64,000 nt of DNA, from positions 16,144,274 to 16,208,273 of the forward strand of contig CM040444.1 in assembly GCA_022749755.1 (NCBI GenBank), given 5' to 3'. Positions 11,796-22,733 of this stretch are shown here, piece by piece. A model generated the notes under the pieces. That model saw only the letters and a list, made by a program, of their open reading frames with translations, was not told where the DNA came from and searched no databases. This stretch comes from Azadirachta indica. Taxonomy: Eukaryota; Streptophyta; Magnoliopsida; Sapindales; Meliaceae. Within the stretch, counting starts at the first letter, position 1. Every line of letters begins with the position of its first letter. A program made the translations under genes and the position numbers.

Positions 11796-13684
11796 TTGAT
11801 TCACTCTTTCCTCTGCTGGTCTCACGTTAAGATTTACCAACTTTGGATAAGCGTTGCTCTCAGCTGATGGTTGTATGCAGTATCAATATATTGCGGATGT
11901 AGCGGCAACCATCATAATACAATCTCCTGTTTTTATCTTTAATGAATACGTTCACTGGATAATGCAATTGGACAACATATCAAAGATTGTATAAGTATTG
12001 GATCACGTTGTATTTGACGTTTTAGTGGACAAATTCCCTATTGAAAATTGCTCTTCAAATGAATGTACTTTGAAGCTTTCAGTTGATTCGGGTGCATAAA
12101 AAACTTTTAAGTCGGGACCTGATTACACTATAACAGCTTCAGATAGAAGGCTAAGTAGATCAATCTACCTTCTGTCGTCAGCGAACCAAGGGAATGAACA
12201 GAAAACTCCTACAATCATCATAGACCGAACAAAAAAGTGAAACATGATGCAGTACAAAGTCACAAGTCTAGATTAAAAACACGCTGCTTAAATATCTTCT
12301 TGTACGAGACGATCTCACCAGATTTATTGTCACAGCTACAGGCTTTAATCTTCTGTACTTTCACTTTCCAGTTGTGAGCTTTAAATTTCCATCTTATAAC
12401 CATGATTTTCCCCTTTTTAGGTCTAATATCGAGGCATTGGATACTTTCTACATCTTTATCGCACACTCTCCAGACTCATGTCAGCTGTAAGCCTGCAATT
12501 CTAAATCGTCAATCTGTCTTCCTATAGTGTCATTCTCCGCCCGCTTCTGTAAATCTTAAGCAGATCAGCTAGATAGATGTAAAGATCATCAATTAACATC
12601 ACATTCACAGTATAATTTGGAACAAAATCCATCTATCCGTGCATATCAATGAAAGCATGAGCACAGTTTGACAGGCTACTCCCCACCTTCGAAGAGAAAT
12701 GCATACAAGAAAGTGGCTTGTATTTTGGTTTTATTCATTCTGTAAGAACATAAATAAATACAGATACAAAAAACAAGTAGAGTGATGAAGGAATTATAAC
12801 TTGCCTGTGTGAAACAGAGCGGTCATGTAGGAAATACAATTAGGGAAGATGCCATCTTTTGTCTGAAGATCTTAAATACAATGGTAAATTTCACTGCTAG
12901 CAATATAGGGAATTGATGTTTCAGGCAAAACCATTTTGTGATGATGTGAAAGACTCCTAACTAAAGCCAAAAGACGAGTGTGCTCCTTATCACAAGCCGA
13001 AGATTGTTAAAACAGAAATGAAATCTCTTGATCTAACTGAAAGCGATAGAGTAGAATAACAGGTGAATGCATCATATAGACTTTCAACCATCTACTTATC
13101 AAGCACACATGCCTAAATTAAGGCCATAAATCAGGTCACCATGCTTAATTTCATTCAAAACTTGGTACATCATCTTGAAGTGAGTTGGCAGATGCTCTTA
13201 TCATAGAGGAAAAATGAATTGTTAAACACATTACATCAATAGGAGGGTCGATTCAGAACACGTTCTAAATGTTGTACAGACCAATTGATTTCTACAAGAA
13301 TCATGACCGATCCGAATAGGGGAAAAAAATGCTTTGCTTCATTCTAACGGTGTTACATTATGGGGTAAAAAACACAATCATATTTTTATTTAAGAATGCT
13401 TCAACCCCAAAAACATTGACATTCCTAATTGTCTAGAATTTTACAACTAATCATATAAACACATTTGCCCTCCCAACAATCATCAACACCAACATTCAAA
13501 TGATATTTTGTCAGCCTGATCCAAAACTTCTGACAGCTTTCACCACTTATTAACATTGACAATGCATACAGAACTCCTTAACCAGTGGAGCACGATATTC
13601 AGGGCTGGCAATGCATACTGAACTCATAAATTCTGTGTCAAAATAAACTCATCAATTTCTGACCGTACTTAGAAAACGTATCCT
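11796..13684. other. Intergenic between convergent genes (Mpv17 and ADA1-like 3' regions)
   Basis: The two genes face each other across 1.9 kb. I see the probable 3' UTR of the Mpv17 gene at the left, the 3' UTR of the ADA1-like gene at the right, and no supported gene between. A 68-codon minus-strand frame at 12260-12466 has no recognisable features. Confidence 0.5.
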
Positions 13685-14749
13685 TCATTCTTCAGAAGCA
13701 CGCAAACAAATCTTCTCAAGCTGTATTGGCCAATCTTCTCCTAGTACTTTGGGTTCCAATTCCATTGCAGCTTGGAAATCCAACATAGATGCATCAATGG
13801 ATTTTTGTGGTCTTTGCATGTATCTCATCCTATGCACAGCAGGGACGAGCTGATCATTTTGTTTTGATTGTTCATTGTGACACCTTGATCCAGCCAAGCT
13901 AATGCAAGGACCAATCAGCCTTTTCAAATATGCATCCAATCCATTATTCAACAGGTTAACACAATCTATCGAGACACTAAAACCTTCCATTCCCAACTTT
14001 TGCTCTAAACGGCTTCTTAATGATCTTGTATCAGGTAACTCACCACTGTTCTGACACGTCAATGGATGGTAATTATTGAATATGGATGCATTACAAAGAG
14101 ATTTACGAGCTCCACCCAAATTCATGGAAATTCCAAGAGGAGCAGTAACTGGACTTCTACTTTGAATACTTGGGCTCGCTGCCACCTGCTCCACCTCCTC
14201 TCCATCTTCCACAGATACAACTTCAACAGGAGGTCTACTACCAAGTGAAAGCAACTCAGTTGGACTTTGCAGCTCTGGTGCCTTGGAAACTGATTCCTCA
14301 CAAGCGACAACAGTTTGGGGCTTTCCGAGAGGCCCCAATGGACTAGGGCGATCCCTAAACTTCCGGTCCCGATTAACCAGAGACCTGCCCTTCCGAGGGG
14401 ATGGAGGAAATGCATCCCCATAAATTGATTGAAGACTACTTCTCTGGTACCCGTTTACAGTTTTAACACTTAAGCTACTCCCTACTTTCTTAATCCCTTT
14501 AGGTGGTGGAACTTTGGCTATACATGCATTCCTGATAATCGATCTAATAAACTTGTTATGAAGCGGGAGATTTTCCCTCCCAATAGTCCCAAGGCAAACT
14601 TTATCAAATTTACTCTTGCTAATCTTCGAACTAAACAATCTACTAAGATGATCAAAATATTTCTCTCCTCTTTGTTGCCCAATCTTCTTCAAAATCAGAG
14701 CTTTTAGCTCTAAAGTATCGATGCGAGCAAGGTTTAAATTGGGGACCAT
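13685..14749 (-). CDS. SAGA complex ADA1/Hfi1-like coactivator (SAGA-Tad1 domain)
   Basis: A single coding exon of 354 residues. The N-terminus MVPNLNLARIDTLELKALI followed by KKIGQQRGEKYFDHLSRLF is the start of the Tad1 domain, which in yeast Hfi1/Ada1 forms a histone-fold partner of TAF12 inside the SAGA acetyltransferase complex. A second conserved block follows near residues 45-85 (FDKVCLGTIGRENLPLHN, then FIRSIIRNA). The middle is Ser/Pro-rich and likely disordered. The C-terminal half has LRSRLEQKLGMEGFSVSID and LDAYLKRLIGPC, the other conserved block of the plant family (At2g24530, At4g31440, At5g67410 group). The ATG at 14749 is the first ATG of the frame; codons upstream are open but lack ATG. 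A leader intron probably ends just upstream, with a donor CCG|GTACGTG near 15232 on the minus strand. Confidence 0.92.
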   Translation of the reverse strand: MVPNLNLARIDTLELKALILKKIGQQRGEKYFDHLSRLFSSKISKSKFDKVCLGTIGRENLPLHNKFIRSIIRNACIAKVPPPKGIKKVGSSLSVKTVNGYQRSSLQSIYGDAFPPSPRKGRSLVNRDRKFRDRPSPLGPLGKPQTVVACEESVSKAPELQSPTELLSLGSRPPVEVVSVEDGEEVEQVAASPSIQSRSPVTAPLGISMNLGGARKSLCNASIFNNYHPLTCQNSGELPDTRSLRSRLEQKLGMEGFSVSIDCVNLLNNGLDAYLKRLIGPCISLAGSRCHNEQSKQNDQLVPAVHRMRYMQRPQKSIDASMLDFQAAMELEPKVLGEDWPIQLEKICLRASEE

Positions 14750-16042
14750 TTTGTACCCAAAAAAAATAAATAAATAAATCCCCAAATTCACAAATACCTA
14801 ATACCCATCAAATCTTGAGCTTGTTTCAAACAAGCAAAAAGATAAAACACACCCTCCTCAATCCAAAACCTAAAACCCTAAATTCCCAAACCAACGAGAT
14901 CATCTGCACATTACAAACAACTTCATCAATACAAAACACCAAATACACACATTTTTCAACATACTGTAACAAAAACAAACAAAACCCGCAAAATAACTTC
15001 GCTCAATCAAAGCAAGCATTCCTTTATTTACTAAAAATAACAGAACACATGCATATTCACAAGAACCTCAAATTGTTACCCAAATTAATTACCGGAAACA
15101 GAAATTGTACAAATTGAGCGACCTGAGTAACCATTCACAAAACCAAGTGAATCCCTTTTAAAGATTTTGATTAGATTCATAACCCAGAAGCCGATTCATG
15201 AACAAACGAAGATCGAGTGAGAGACACGTACCGGAGTAGGCCGTTGCCAAGTATGAATTTTCCAATAAACCTTTTTTTTTTTTTCTAACTTTTATCTTTT
15301 TGGTGATCGATTTTTTGTCTGGACCTTTTGATGTAAATTTTGTTTAATAGAGACGGACCAAACAGAATTGTGTAAAAGACTACCCTCGCAACGTTCTTAC
15401 GAACAGACACGTGCGGTTTTTTATAATTTCTTATTATTACTTTTTAGTTTGTGATCTGTAAGTTTTCTTGGGCGCCTAATTTTCCCTCGCATCCATTATA
15501 CTCTTCTAATTTCATGAAGGACAATTATCAAATTAGTCCCTATAATGTATTAAACTAGGAAACTAATAGGATGCCAGACAATTGAACCAAACCATCCGAT
15601 AAGAAGCGATGCAAATGAGAAACTTATGAATTTACGTATTATTTCCACAAATTATAGGAGATAATTTGAAATTTACCGCTTCATAAATCTATGAAGTAGT
15701 TCTTCTGTCCGTTTGAGCCAAAGCTTTCTATGTCTCATATTCTTGTTTTGTATTTGATTAAACTGCGTATATTACATTATAATTACACATACCAAGAAAT
15801 TGCTGTAAAGTGGCTTTGCAACTCATTTATAGTTTCCACTCTTCATAGAATTTATTTTCATTGAATTTTAAATTCACTCACTTACACAATATAAAGTAGA
15901 AAATCAAGTGATGTCAAATTCATTGGAGTATGCAAAAATAATGACATATAAACTAGTTAATAATGAATGCAAACTTTCACAAGAACCATGCATTTAATCA
16001 GTTTAATTTGTTGGAGTAAATAGTCAAAAGCTACTGTTCTGA
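14750..16042. other. 5' leader and promoter of the ADA1-like gene, then intergenic
   Basis: 14750-15240 is A/C-rich on the plus strand and fits a leader with an intron; a good minus-strand donor lies near 15232. From 15260 to 16042 the DNA is AT-rich with no supported gene. Confidence 0.45.
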
Positions 16043-17018
16043 TCATGTTTCATGGATGAAAGAATCAGTTCTTTTGAGCATTTTAACAGAATTTTCACTT
16101 GTGGGATTGATTAAATTGAATGCATGCTTCTCTCCTTCAAACTCCAAAATCTCTGCTTTTCCTTTCCACCCACTTTCTTTCAACTTCTCAATATAGTAAT
16201 CTCCTCTAGCTTTTAAAATATCTAGCTCAGCAACAATAACCAACACCTACTGCATCCCAGGCTCGACAGTTTCGGATTAGTAACCGGATCATCAGAAGCA
16301 GTTGTGTTTGGAGAAACAATTCGCCATAAATGGTCAACCCCAGCTCTCTCCGGGGCTTTAGTTGTCTCACCAGCAACAGGTTTTGTGCCCCAAAAATATG
16401 GAAAATCCAAAATAATACCGTCAATGTTAAAACCATCGAGTTTTTCTTGGCCTTGTCTTATGCCCGTATGGTGTGCTATAGTAGCACCAGCACTGTCTCC
16501 TGACAAAATCACTTTCCTGAAAATCAGCACAGGTGTTCAGCAAATCCTCAGGGCCTTTTCCTTTAGTATGGGAACATTCCATTTGAGCGCGGTCCAGGAA
16601 TCCTCGAAAGCACGAGGGACAGGATTTTCCGGGGCTCTTCTATATTGAACCGAGACTGCAATGATCATAGCTTCGGAGACTAAGGTGTTGAGATAATTAT
16701 GGTAGTCATGGGAGAAAGAGTTACGGAAGATAAAGCCACCACCATGGAAATAAACTAGAGGGGAAGTTTTTGTTTGATAGTGTTATTGGAGATGTAAATC
16801 CTAGAAGAGAGATTGTATTGAGGTAAATATACAATGTCTTCGGATTTGACATTTGTTTTAGGATCAAGAGATGGAGGAACGAAATTATTGCCCATAAGCC
16901 TTTTTATGCGGCCGTCTATGTATATAATGAAGAAATGATGGTAGTTATGAGCTATATTTGGATCGGCGGAAGCCATGGATATAAGAAGAAGGAGAGCGTG
17001 AAAAATAACAGGCGCCAT
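16043..17018 (-). pseudogene. Decayed CXE (GID1/HSR203J-type) carboxylesterase
   Basis: The whole length of a plant CXE alpha/beta-hydrolase can be followed, but in shifting frames. Residues 1-87 read well from ATG 17018 (DGRIKRLMGNNFVPPSLDP, then SEDIVYLP) to a TAG at 16755. The oxyanion motif HGGGF follows in another frame, with SVQYRRAPENPVPRAFEDSW. A further shift lies near 16590, a stop and a shift near 16525, then GDSAGA with the catalytic Ser. A last shift near 16250 leads to VLVIVAELDILKARG (with the catalytic Asp region) and GEKHAFNL (catalytic His) to the stop at 16043. That is at least four frame breaks. CXE genes usually lack introns, and the breaks have no splice sites, so decay is the simplest reading. 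All three catalytic regions still show, so inactivation is fairly recent. Sequencing error at several positions is unlikely but cannot be excluded. Confidence 0.85.
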
Positions 17019-18077
17019 TTAATTTGCTTTGTTCTATAGAAGAAAGCAGGATTGATTTTAGATTGAATTGTAACATATTGGTAGGTATATATATAAGATC
17101 ACAAGAGGTAGATGAAGGCAGAAGTTGGTGCAAGCATGTAGATCCTTTAAATTCACGAGTTCATTTTGGCAAGAATATATATAGAAAAGCAATGAATGAC
17201 AACAGAAACTTACACTTGTCCTCCATTATAGGTTATTTGCAACCAACAACCCTACAGCAAGCTATTAGATTTCAATGTCTTGAGAGAACAATGCGTTGTG
17301 AAATTACAAGGTTTTATTTCAAAATAAATCATTAACAAAAATTATTATTATGACGATGATCGTATACTTTTTTGATGTTATTTGAGGTATCTGAAGTATA
17401 TTCTTACGTATAACTAAACCCGGTTAGTCTGTCATACAACCCAATTTGCACCAAAATATTTAACCTATGGAGAATATTTTGATTTAAGCAGCCATCAAAT
17501 TCGAAATTGCGTGTTGCAATCAGGACAAGAAAATAAAATAAAGTACATAAATAGTCAGGTACTTTGTGTTGGTTACAGATACAAATATTATGTTTCCAAA
17601 TACTTTGATTAACCTTATGGTTACAATATGTAGCCTTTAATCCAACAATTTATTGCAATTTCACGGTATATCAAATACACAGTCAAATTTCAAAATTGCG
17701 GCTTGATATGAACAATACACAATGGCTTTCTCTTTGTCTGCATTTTCTGTAACTGTCACGAAATAAACCACTGTGAGATAACTGGTTTCCCGAGCTGAGA
17801 TTACATATTTGCAGAGTCATTTGAGATAACTGCTTTCTTCCATTAAGCAGCGGACAGACAACATAAATGCAGCATCTCACATACAAATTGCTAGAGAAAA
17901 AAAAAAATAACAAGTGCCATATATGTATCAAGTATTTATTTGGTACAAGGGGCAACACCAATGTAAATCAATGACCCTGTGAAGATGAAATTAAGATTAA
18001 ATTCTCTCTGCTACACCATGGCTAAGACTTCTTTGTAATCATGATAATCTGGTACAAGAGGTATACACAACAACTAT
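17019..18077. other. Intergenic between the CXE pseudogene and the transporter gene
   Basis: Promoter side of the pseudogene and 3' UTR side of the transporter gene. Short frames here have no recognisable features. Confidence 0.45.
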
Positions 18078-19879
18078 CTACTCTGTTTTTAAGTCTGCTT
18101 CCAACACAATTTCGGAAGATTCGTGGTCAGGTTTTGCAGATGACAAGTCCGAAAGAAGGCTGACCGAAGCCTCATCTGCTCCTGGATATGGTTGTGACAC
18201 AACTAACTGGCTTAACTGGCTTTCTGGATGAGTATTGAAAGGTCCTGCTGGTTGTTCACAATCAAAATGTGTCCATTTCCTATCTTTTGCATTAACTAGA
18301 AGAGGATACAAGATGAACCCCAGAATAATTACTGCACCACTTATAATAAATGTCCTCAACGAAGCAAGACACATAACAAGAATAAGCAACAATGCAGGGG
18401 GCAGGCAAAGCATTGTTACTCCAAATGTTTGCAAAGGAACTTTATAAGGTCTGTGAAGATCTGGCTTCTTTATTCTTAATTTTATAAAGGCTGCAAACTC
18501 AAGAAGCATTCCTATAGCATACAAGAAATTAAGAAATTCCAAGATTTCCTGAAAACTCATCCATGACAAGAAGATTACTCCAGTAGCAGAGCACAAAATG
18601 CTAATGGTGGGAGTCCCATACTTCGATCTACAGAAAGCATTCAAAGATAACTGTTGTTAGTACTCATAACAACAAACTTTTTCATTTAGGAAAAAATTTT
18701 CTACAGATTCAGTTTTTTTTATCAAGCTTCACCTTAAGGAAGACGAATTGTAATATAAGCATTTGGGTAATTTTTCATTTAATTGCCATTACTACATGTT
18801 CAACTCAACCATGTAAAACTTTCATTTAATTGCTATTATTAGATGTTCAACTCAACCATAAAGGGAAAAAGCAATATAATTGAACCAGAAAAGCAAAATA
18901 ACTACCTTGAAGCAAATATAGCAGGAAGCATTCCTATCTCGCTCATCCCTAAAAGTTGAAAGGCATCACCACTCATTTCTGCTTCAAACAATCCCAAATT
19001 AGACATTGCAGCTGCTGCCTGAATCCAATATTTAAGCCAAAACCCACCAATCAACATGCCAACTTCCGCAAAATAACCATCACTCCACTCACTAAATGGA
19101 GATCTCAAAGCCCCCGTCCCTGCAAGAAGTGGAACTAAATATGAACAAACCACCAAAACCACAGCTCCAAGAAGCGCCTTTGGGAATGTTTTACTTGGAT
19201 TTTCAACCTCCCCTGCAAGAGTACTTGCCTTATCCCAATAGTTCAAATTCCAAAACATACTGTTGAAGTAACCCCTCCAATCTACCTTCTTAAAGTCTAC
19301 AACTAGCCATCTTCTAGGCCTAATGAGAGGAATTGAAAGAATACCCATAACTCCAAATGGGAAAAGTGAAAAAACTGCAAGCGAAACAGCTGAAAAACCA
19401 ACAATGTGTAGACCTCTATAATTCAGATATGTTAATGAAAATGTAATACCTAAAAGAGCTGGAATTCGAGCAATTAATAGGTTGAAAATTGGCAATGAAT
19501 GCTTCAAGTAATCCAAGAACAAAACAGGGTAAAGTGCATTGTCCATAACCCCACTAACCCATTTCCAAAATCCTTCCTGGAATCCCCAGAAGGGACCAAA
19601 AGCCGAAGATATCCAAATAACATAGCCACCATTTTCAGGGAAACTTGTGGCAAGCTCAGCAGTGACTAGAGCTTCAGGGATGCTCCAAATCAAAGGGAAT
19701 ATCAAGAAACCAAGCAAAGATAAAAGTGGGCCACCTCCTGCTTTTACTGAATCCTCGACACCGAAAGGACCGCCGGATACTTCATAAAAAATCAAAGCAA
19801 TAAGGGGCAATACAGTTAGCTTTGGATTTCTTTTCTCAGCTTTCTCATTCACATCACTTGTCATTCCCTCTCCACCCAT
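18078..19879 (-). CDS. PUT/LAT-type polyamine or amino-acid transporter (APC superfamily)
   Basis: Two exons on the minus strand (19879-18906 and 18627-18078) join as SR|SKYGTP to 507 residues. After a short polar N-terminus, [20 protein letters not shown] marks the first membrane helix of the LAT/APC fold, with the unwound GGPFG segment that binds substrate. About 12 hydrophobic helices follow. [20 protein letters not shown] and [20 protein letters not shown] are conserved in plant polyamine uptake transporters (PUT1-5; RMV1 carries paraquat and polyamines). The C-terminal 75 residues are hydrophilic and Ser-rich ([16 protein letters not shown]). Substrate is inferred from family resemblance; amino-acid transport is the alternative. 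The single intron is 278 bases. ATG 19879 starts [11 protein letters not shown]; the next ATG is five codons in. No damage is visible. Confidence 0.93.
18772..18860. repeat. About 47-bp imperfect tandem duplication in the transporter intron
   Basis: The segment beginning CATTTAATTGCCATTACTAC near 18776 recurs near 18823 with a few changes (CATTTAATTGCTATTATTAG); both end in GTTCAACTCAACCAT. Confidence 0.7.
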
Positions 19880-20260
19880 TCACCGACAGAATAAAGAGAA
19901 AGATCCAAACTTCGACCCAAGATAAGCAGCTTAAATGCTTCAACAGCGTCACTCCTAAAAGTCAGATTTTTACACCCTATTCCAATACTTTCTTCACACA
20001 CAAAGCAAAATACAAGAAAACTTATGAGTCTGTATGCAGAAACAACCTGTTTCGAAGAATCACTGTAAAGGGTCCAGCTTGAACTTGACTTCATACAAGA
20101 AAAAGAGGTCTTCAGCCAATGAACTCACGATAGATGGTCTCTGATTCAATTATTGGAAGAGTTGAAATTTTCGAAGTTCATTTCCACGCTCATCTTTACA
20201 GAGAGTGGTGCATACTCAAGGCTAAAAGCGGTTATTTATGTTTCTTATGGGGTTTGAGAG
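19880..20260 (-). other. Leader and promoter of the transporter gene
   Basis: 381 bases lie between the transporter start codon and the duplicated target site of the foldback element. No coding region is supported. A minus-strand acceptor-like AACAG near 20046 could end a leader intron. Confidence 0.4.
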
Positions 20261-20269
20261 AAAACATCA
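20261..20269. repeat. Left 9-bp target-site duplication of the foldback element
   Basis: AAAACATCA here against AAAATATCA at 21942-21950, 8 of 9 identical. Nine bases is the usual duplication of Mutator-like elements. Confidence 0.75.
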
Positions 20270-21941
20270 GGGAAATTTTTCAAAATAACCTTAATTTTCT
20301 TTATGTTTACGTAAATAATCTCTTATAAAAATATTTTACCAACCTAACTTAAAATATATTCTTCTAACTAAATTATTCTCAATAGTTCAATTCTATTTTT
20401 TTTATAAAAAACTTTTTTTTACTTTTTTAATTATTTTAAATTTTTAAACTTTCCCGAACTCAAATTCTCATATTTCAAAACTATTTCTCTCTTCAAAATC
20501 ACCTCTCTTACTAACGATGAAGACAATAAGGACGTATTTTTAATGGTGAAATCTTAATCACTAATATTAAGTGATTTTTTTTATTAATAAGTATATATTT
20601 TATGTGTGAATTGATTATTTAAAGCAAAATTTCTCTTTTCAAATATGGATTCAATGTTAATTATGTAATAAAAAGTATTGATTTAAGTTTAAATTATATT
20701 GATTGATTATTATATAAATGTAAAAATATGGATAATTTGAGAATAAGAAAGTGTTGTACGATTTTGGATCATGAATTTTTTACCTGGAAAATAAATTTCG
20801 GGTGAGGTCAAAATTTCTCTTATCAAAAAAATAGATTTCGGGTAAGGCTAAAATTTGCCTTACCCAAAAACTACTTTTCGAGTAAGGCATAATTTTGCCT
20901 TACTCAAAAACTATTTTTCGGATAAAGCCAAATTTTTGGGTTAGGTAAAATTTTGCCTTACCCAAAAATCACTTTTTAAGTAAAGCATAATTTTACTTTA
21001 CCTGAAAACTACTTTTTGGGTAAAGGTAAATTTTTGGGTAAGACAAAAATTTGGCCTTACCTAAAAACCACTCTTTGGATAAGACACAAAATATGCCTTA
21101 CCTGAAAGCTATTTTTTAGGTAAAGCTAAATTTAACTTTACCCGAAAATTATTTTTTGACTAAGGTTAAATTTACCCTTACTCGAAATATAGTTTTTGGG
21201 TAAGGTAAAAATTTGACTTTATCCGAAAAGTAGTTTTTGAGTAAGATAAAATTATGCCTTACCCGAAAAGTAATTTTTGGGTAAGGTAAAATTTAACCTT
21301 ACCTAAAAATTTGGCCTTACCCTAAAAATGGTTTTTGGGTAAGGCAAATTTTAGCCTTACTCAAAATTCATTTTTTTGGTAAGGCAAATTTTGTCCTCAC
21401 CCGAAATTTATTTTTCAGGTAAAAAACTCATGATTCAAAATTGCACAACACCTTCTTATTTCAAATCATCCATATTTTTGCATTTATATAATAACCAATT
21501 AACGTAATTTAAATTTAAATTAATACTTTCTATTATATAATCAACATTGAATCCACATTTGATAAGAGAAATTTCTCTTTAATAAATTAATTTACACATA
21601 AAATATATATTTATATGACAAAAAAATCACTTAATATCGGTGATTAAGACTTCACCATAAAAAATACGTCGTTATTATTTTCACCGTTAGTAAAAGAGAT
21701 GATTTTTAAAAAAAAAAAAAAAAATTTTTAAAAGATGAGAGTTTGAGTTAAAGAGAGTTTAAAAATTTAAAGTAATAAGAAAAAGTAAAAAAATAGATTT
21801 TTATAAGAAAAAAGATTGAAGTAGGCTATTAAGGATAATTTATTCTGAAAAATATATTTTTACTTAAGTTAGTAAAATTTTTTTATAAGGGATTATTTAC
21901 GTAAAGTTAAAAAAAATTAAGATTAGTTTGAGAAATTTTCC
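20270..21941. mobile_element. Non-autonomous Mutator-like foldback (long-TIR) element with a hairpin array at its centre
   Basis: The 1672-bp element is a near-complete inverted repeat. The left end GGGAAATTTTTCAAAATAAC pairs base for base with the reverse complement of the right end, GGAAAATTTCTCAAACTAAT, and the pairing continues for about 500 bases per arm with short indels. I estimate 80-90% identity by eye. Examples are TTTACGTAAATAAT near each end, GATATTAAGTGATTTTTT-type blocks near 20563, and GGATTCAATGTT near 20646. The centre (about 20778-21425) is a tandem array of small palindromes (separate entry). No transposase is encoded, so movement would need an autonomous relative elsewhere. 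The 9-bp target duplication and the G/A-rich ends fit Mutator-like elements. Divergence between the arms and one mismatch in the target duplication suggest it is not a new insertion. Confidence 0.85.
20778..21425. repeat. Array of about 14 short palindromic units inside the foldback element
   Basis: Each unit of about 45 bases has the form TTTTTGGGTAAGGC, an A/T spacer, then GCCTTACCCAAAAA, and so can fold on itself. The units vary by substitution (GGGTAAGG, GAGTAAGG, GGATAAGG, AAGTAAAG) but keep both halves, so pairing is largely retained. At two or three places (about 20925, 21025, 21290) two units overlap or one is partly doubled. I counted about 14 units by eye. Confidence 0.85.
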
Positions 21942-21950
21942 AAAATATCA
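21942..21950. repeat. Right 9-bp target-site duplication of the foldback element
   Basis: AAAATATCA, partner of AAAACATCA at 20261-20269. Confidence 0.75.
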
Positions 21951-22733
21951 GGCTGTGACGTGTAACTGTGAGTCTGATGGTTACGCGCCGTTGATGCATG
22001 TGGGAATTGAGTTGACTCTCTGAAAGAATGGTTTCCAAGAGACGGGCAGACAGCGCAGGTTTCCTTCGATTGCGGTTCAGATTTTGGAGAATCGTGAATC
22101 GCCATGACTCTTTCTCCATATGACGACGATGTTTTTCACGCGATGAGTTCGTGTTCGGTCATTTCCTTTCTTTTTCTTTCAAAAAAAAAAAAAAAGAAAA
22201 GTCAATCTACTTCTGATTTTGTTTTATTTTTTTAATTCTAAAGATATTTATAAATTAATATGAAAATGTAGTTTTTTTTCACGTATTTGATTATTTGTAT
22301 AATTTTTTTTCTCTTCCCTAAAATTATAGAATATATCATATAAGATAATATTATATAATATTGTCTTTACGAATGAATGAATTTGCAGATCTAACCTTAT
22401 TCATTTTATCTTTTGGAGGATAAAAAAATTCTATAGACTAATGGTAACTATAAAATATTTAATTTGTCTTAAAAATATATATAATATTTAATTGTTTGTA
22501 CGGATAGACTTTATATTACTAAACATCATCTTATTTAAAAATAATTTAATTCGGAGAGAAAATAAGACCTCGTTTAGCTTTTATACTTTAATTTAATTCA
22601 ATATTTTTATTTGTGAGTATCATTTTATAATTATTAGCCCGCTAATAACTATTATTTTACTTTATCATTTGAAACATCGACTCATTTGGCCGCCTTCTAA
22701 AGTTCTGCCCGCCATTTCTCTCCCTCTCCGAAA
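21951..22733. other. Promoter region of ERV1
   Basis: AT-rich with a poly(A) run near 22183; no coding region is supported. The last 60 bases are C/T-rich, as in a leader. Confidence 0.45.

Noticed and set aside
12260..12466. A 68-codon minus-strand frame
   Set aside because: No recognisable domain or splice context; it lies in the 3' region of the ADA1-like gene.
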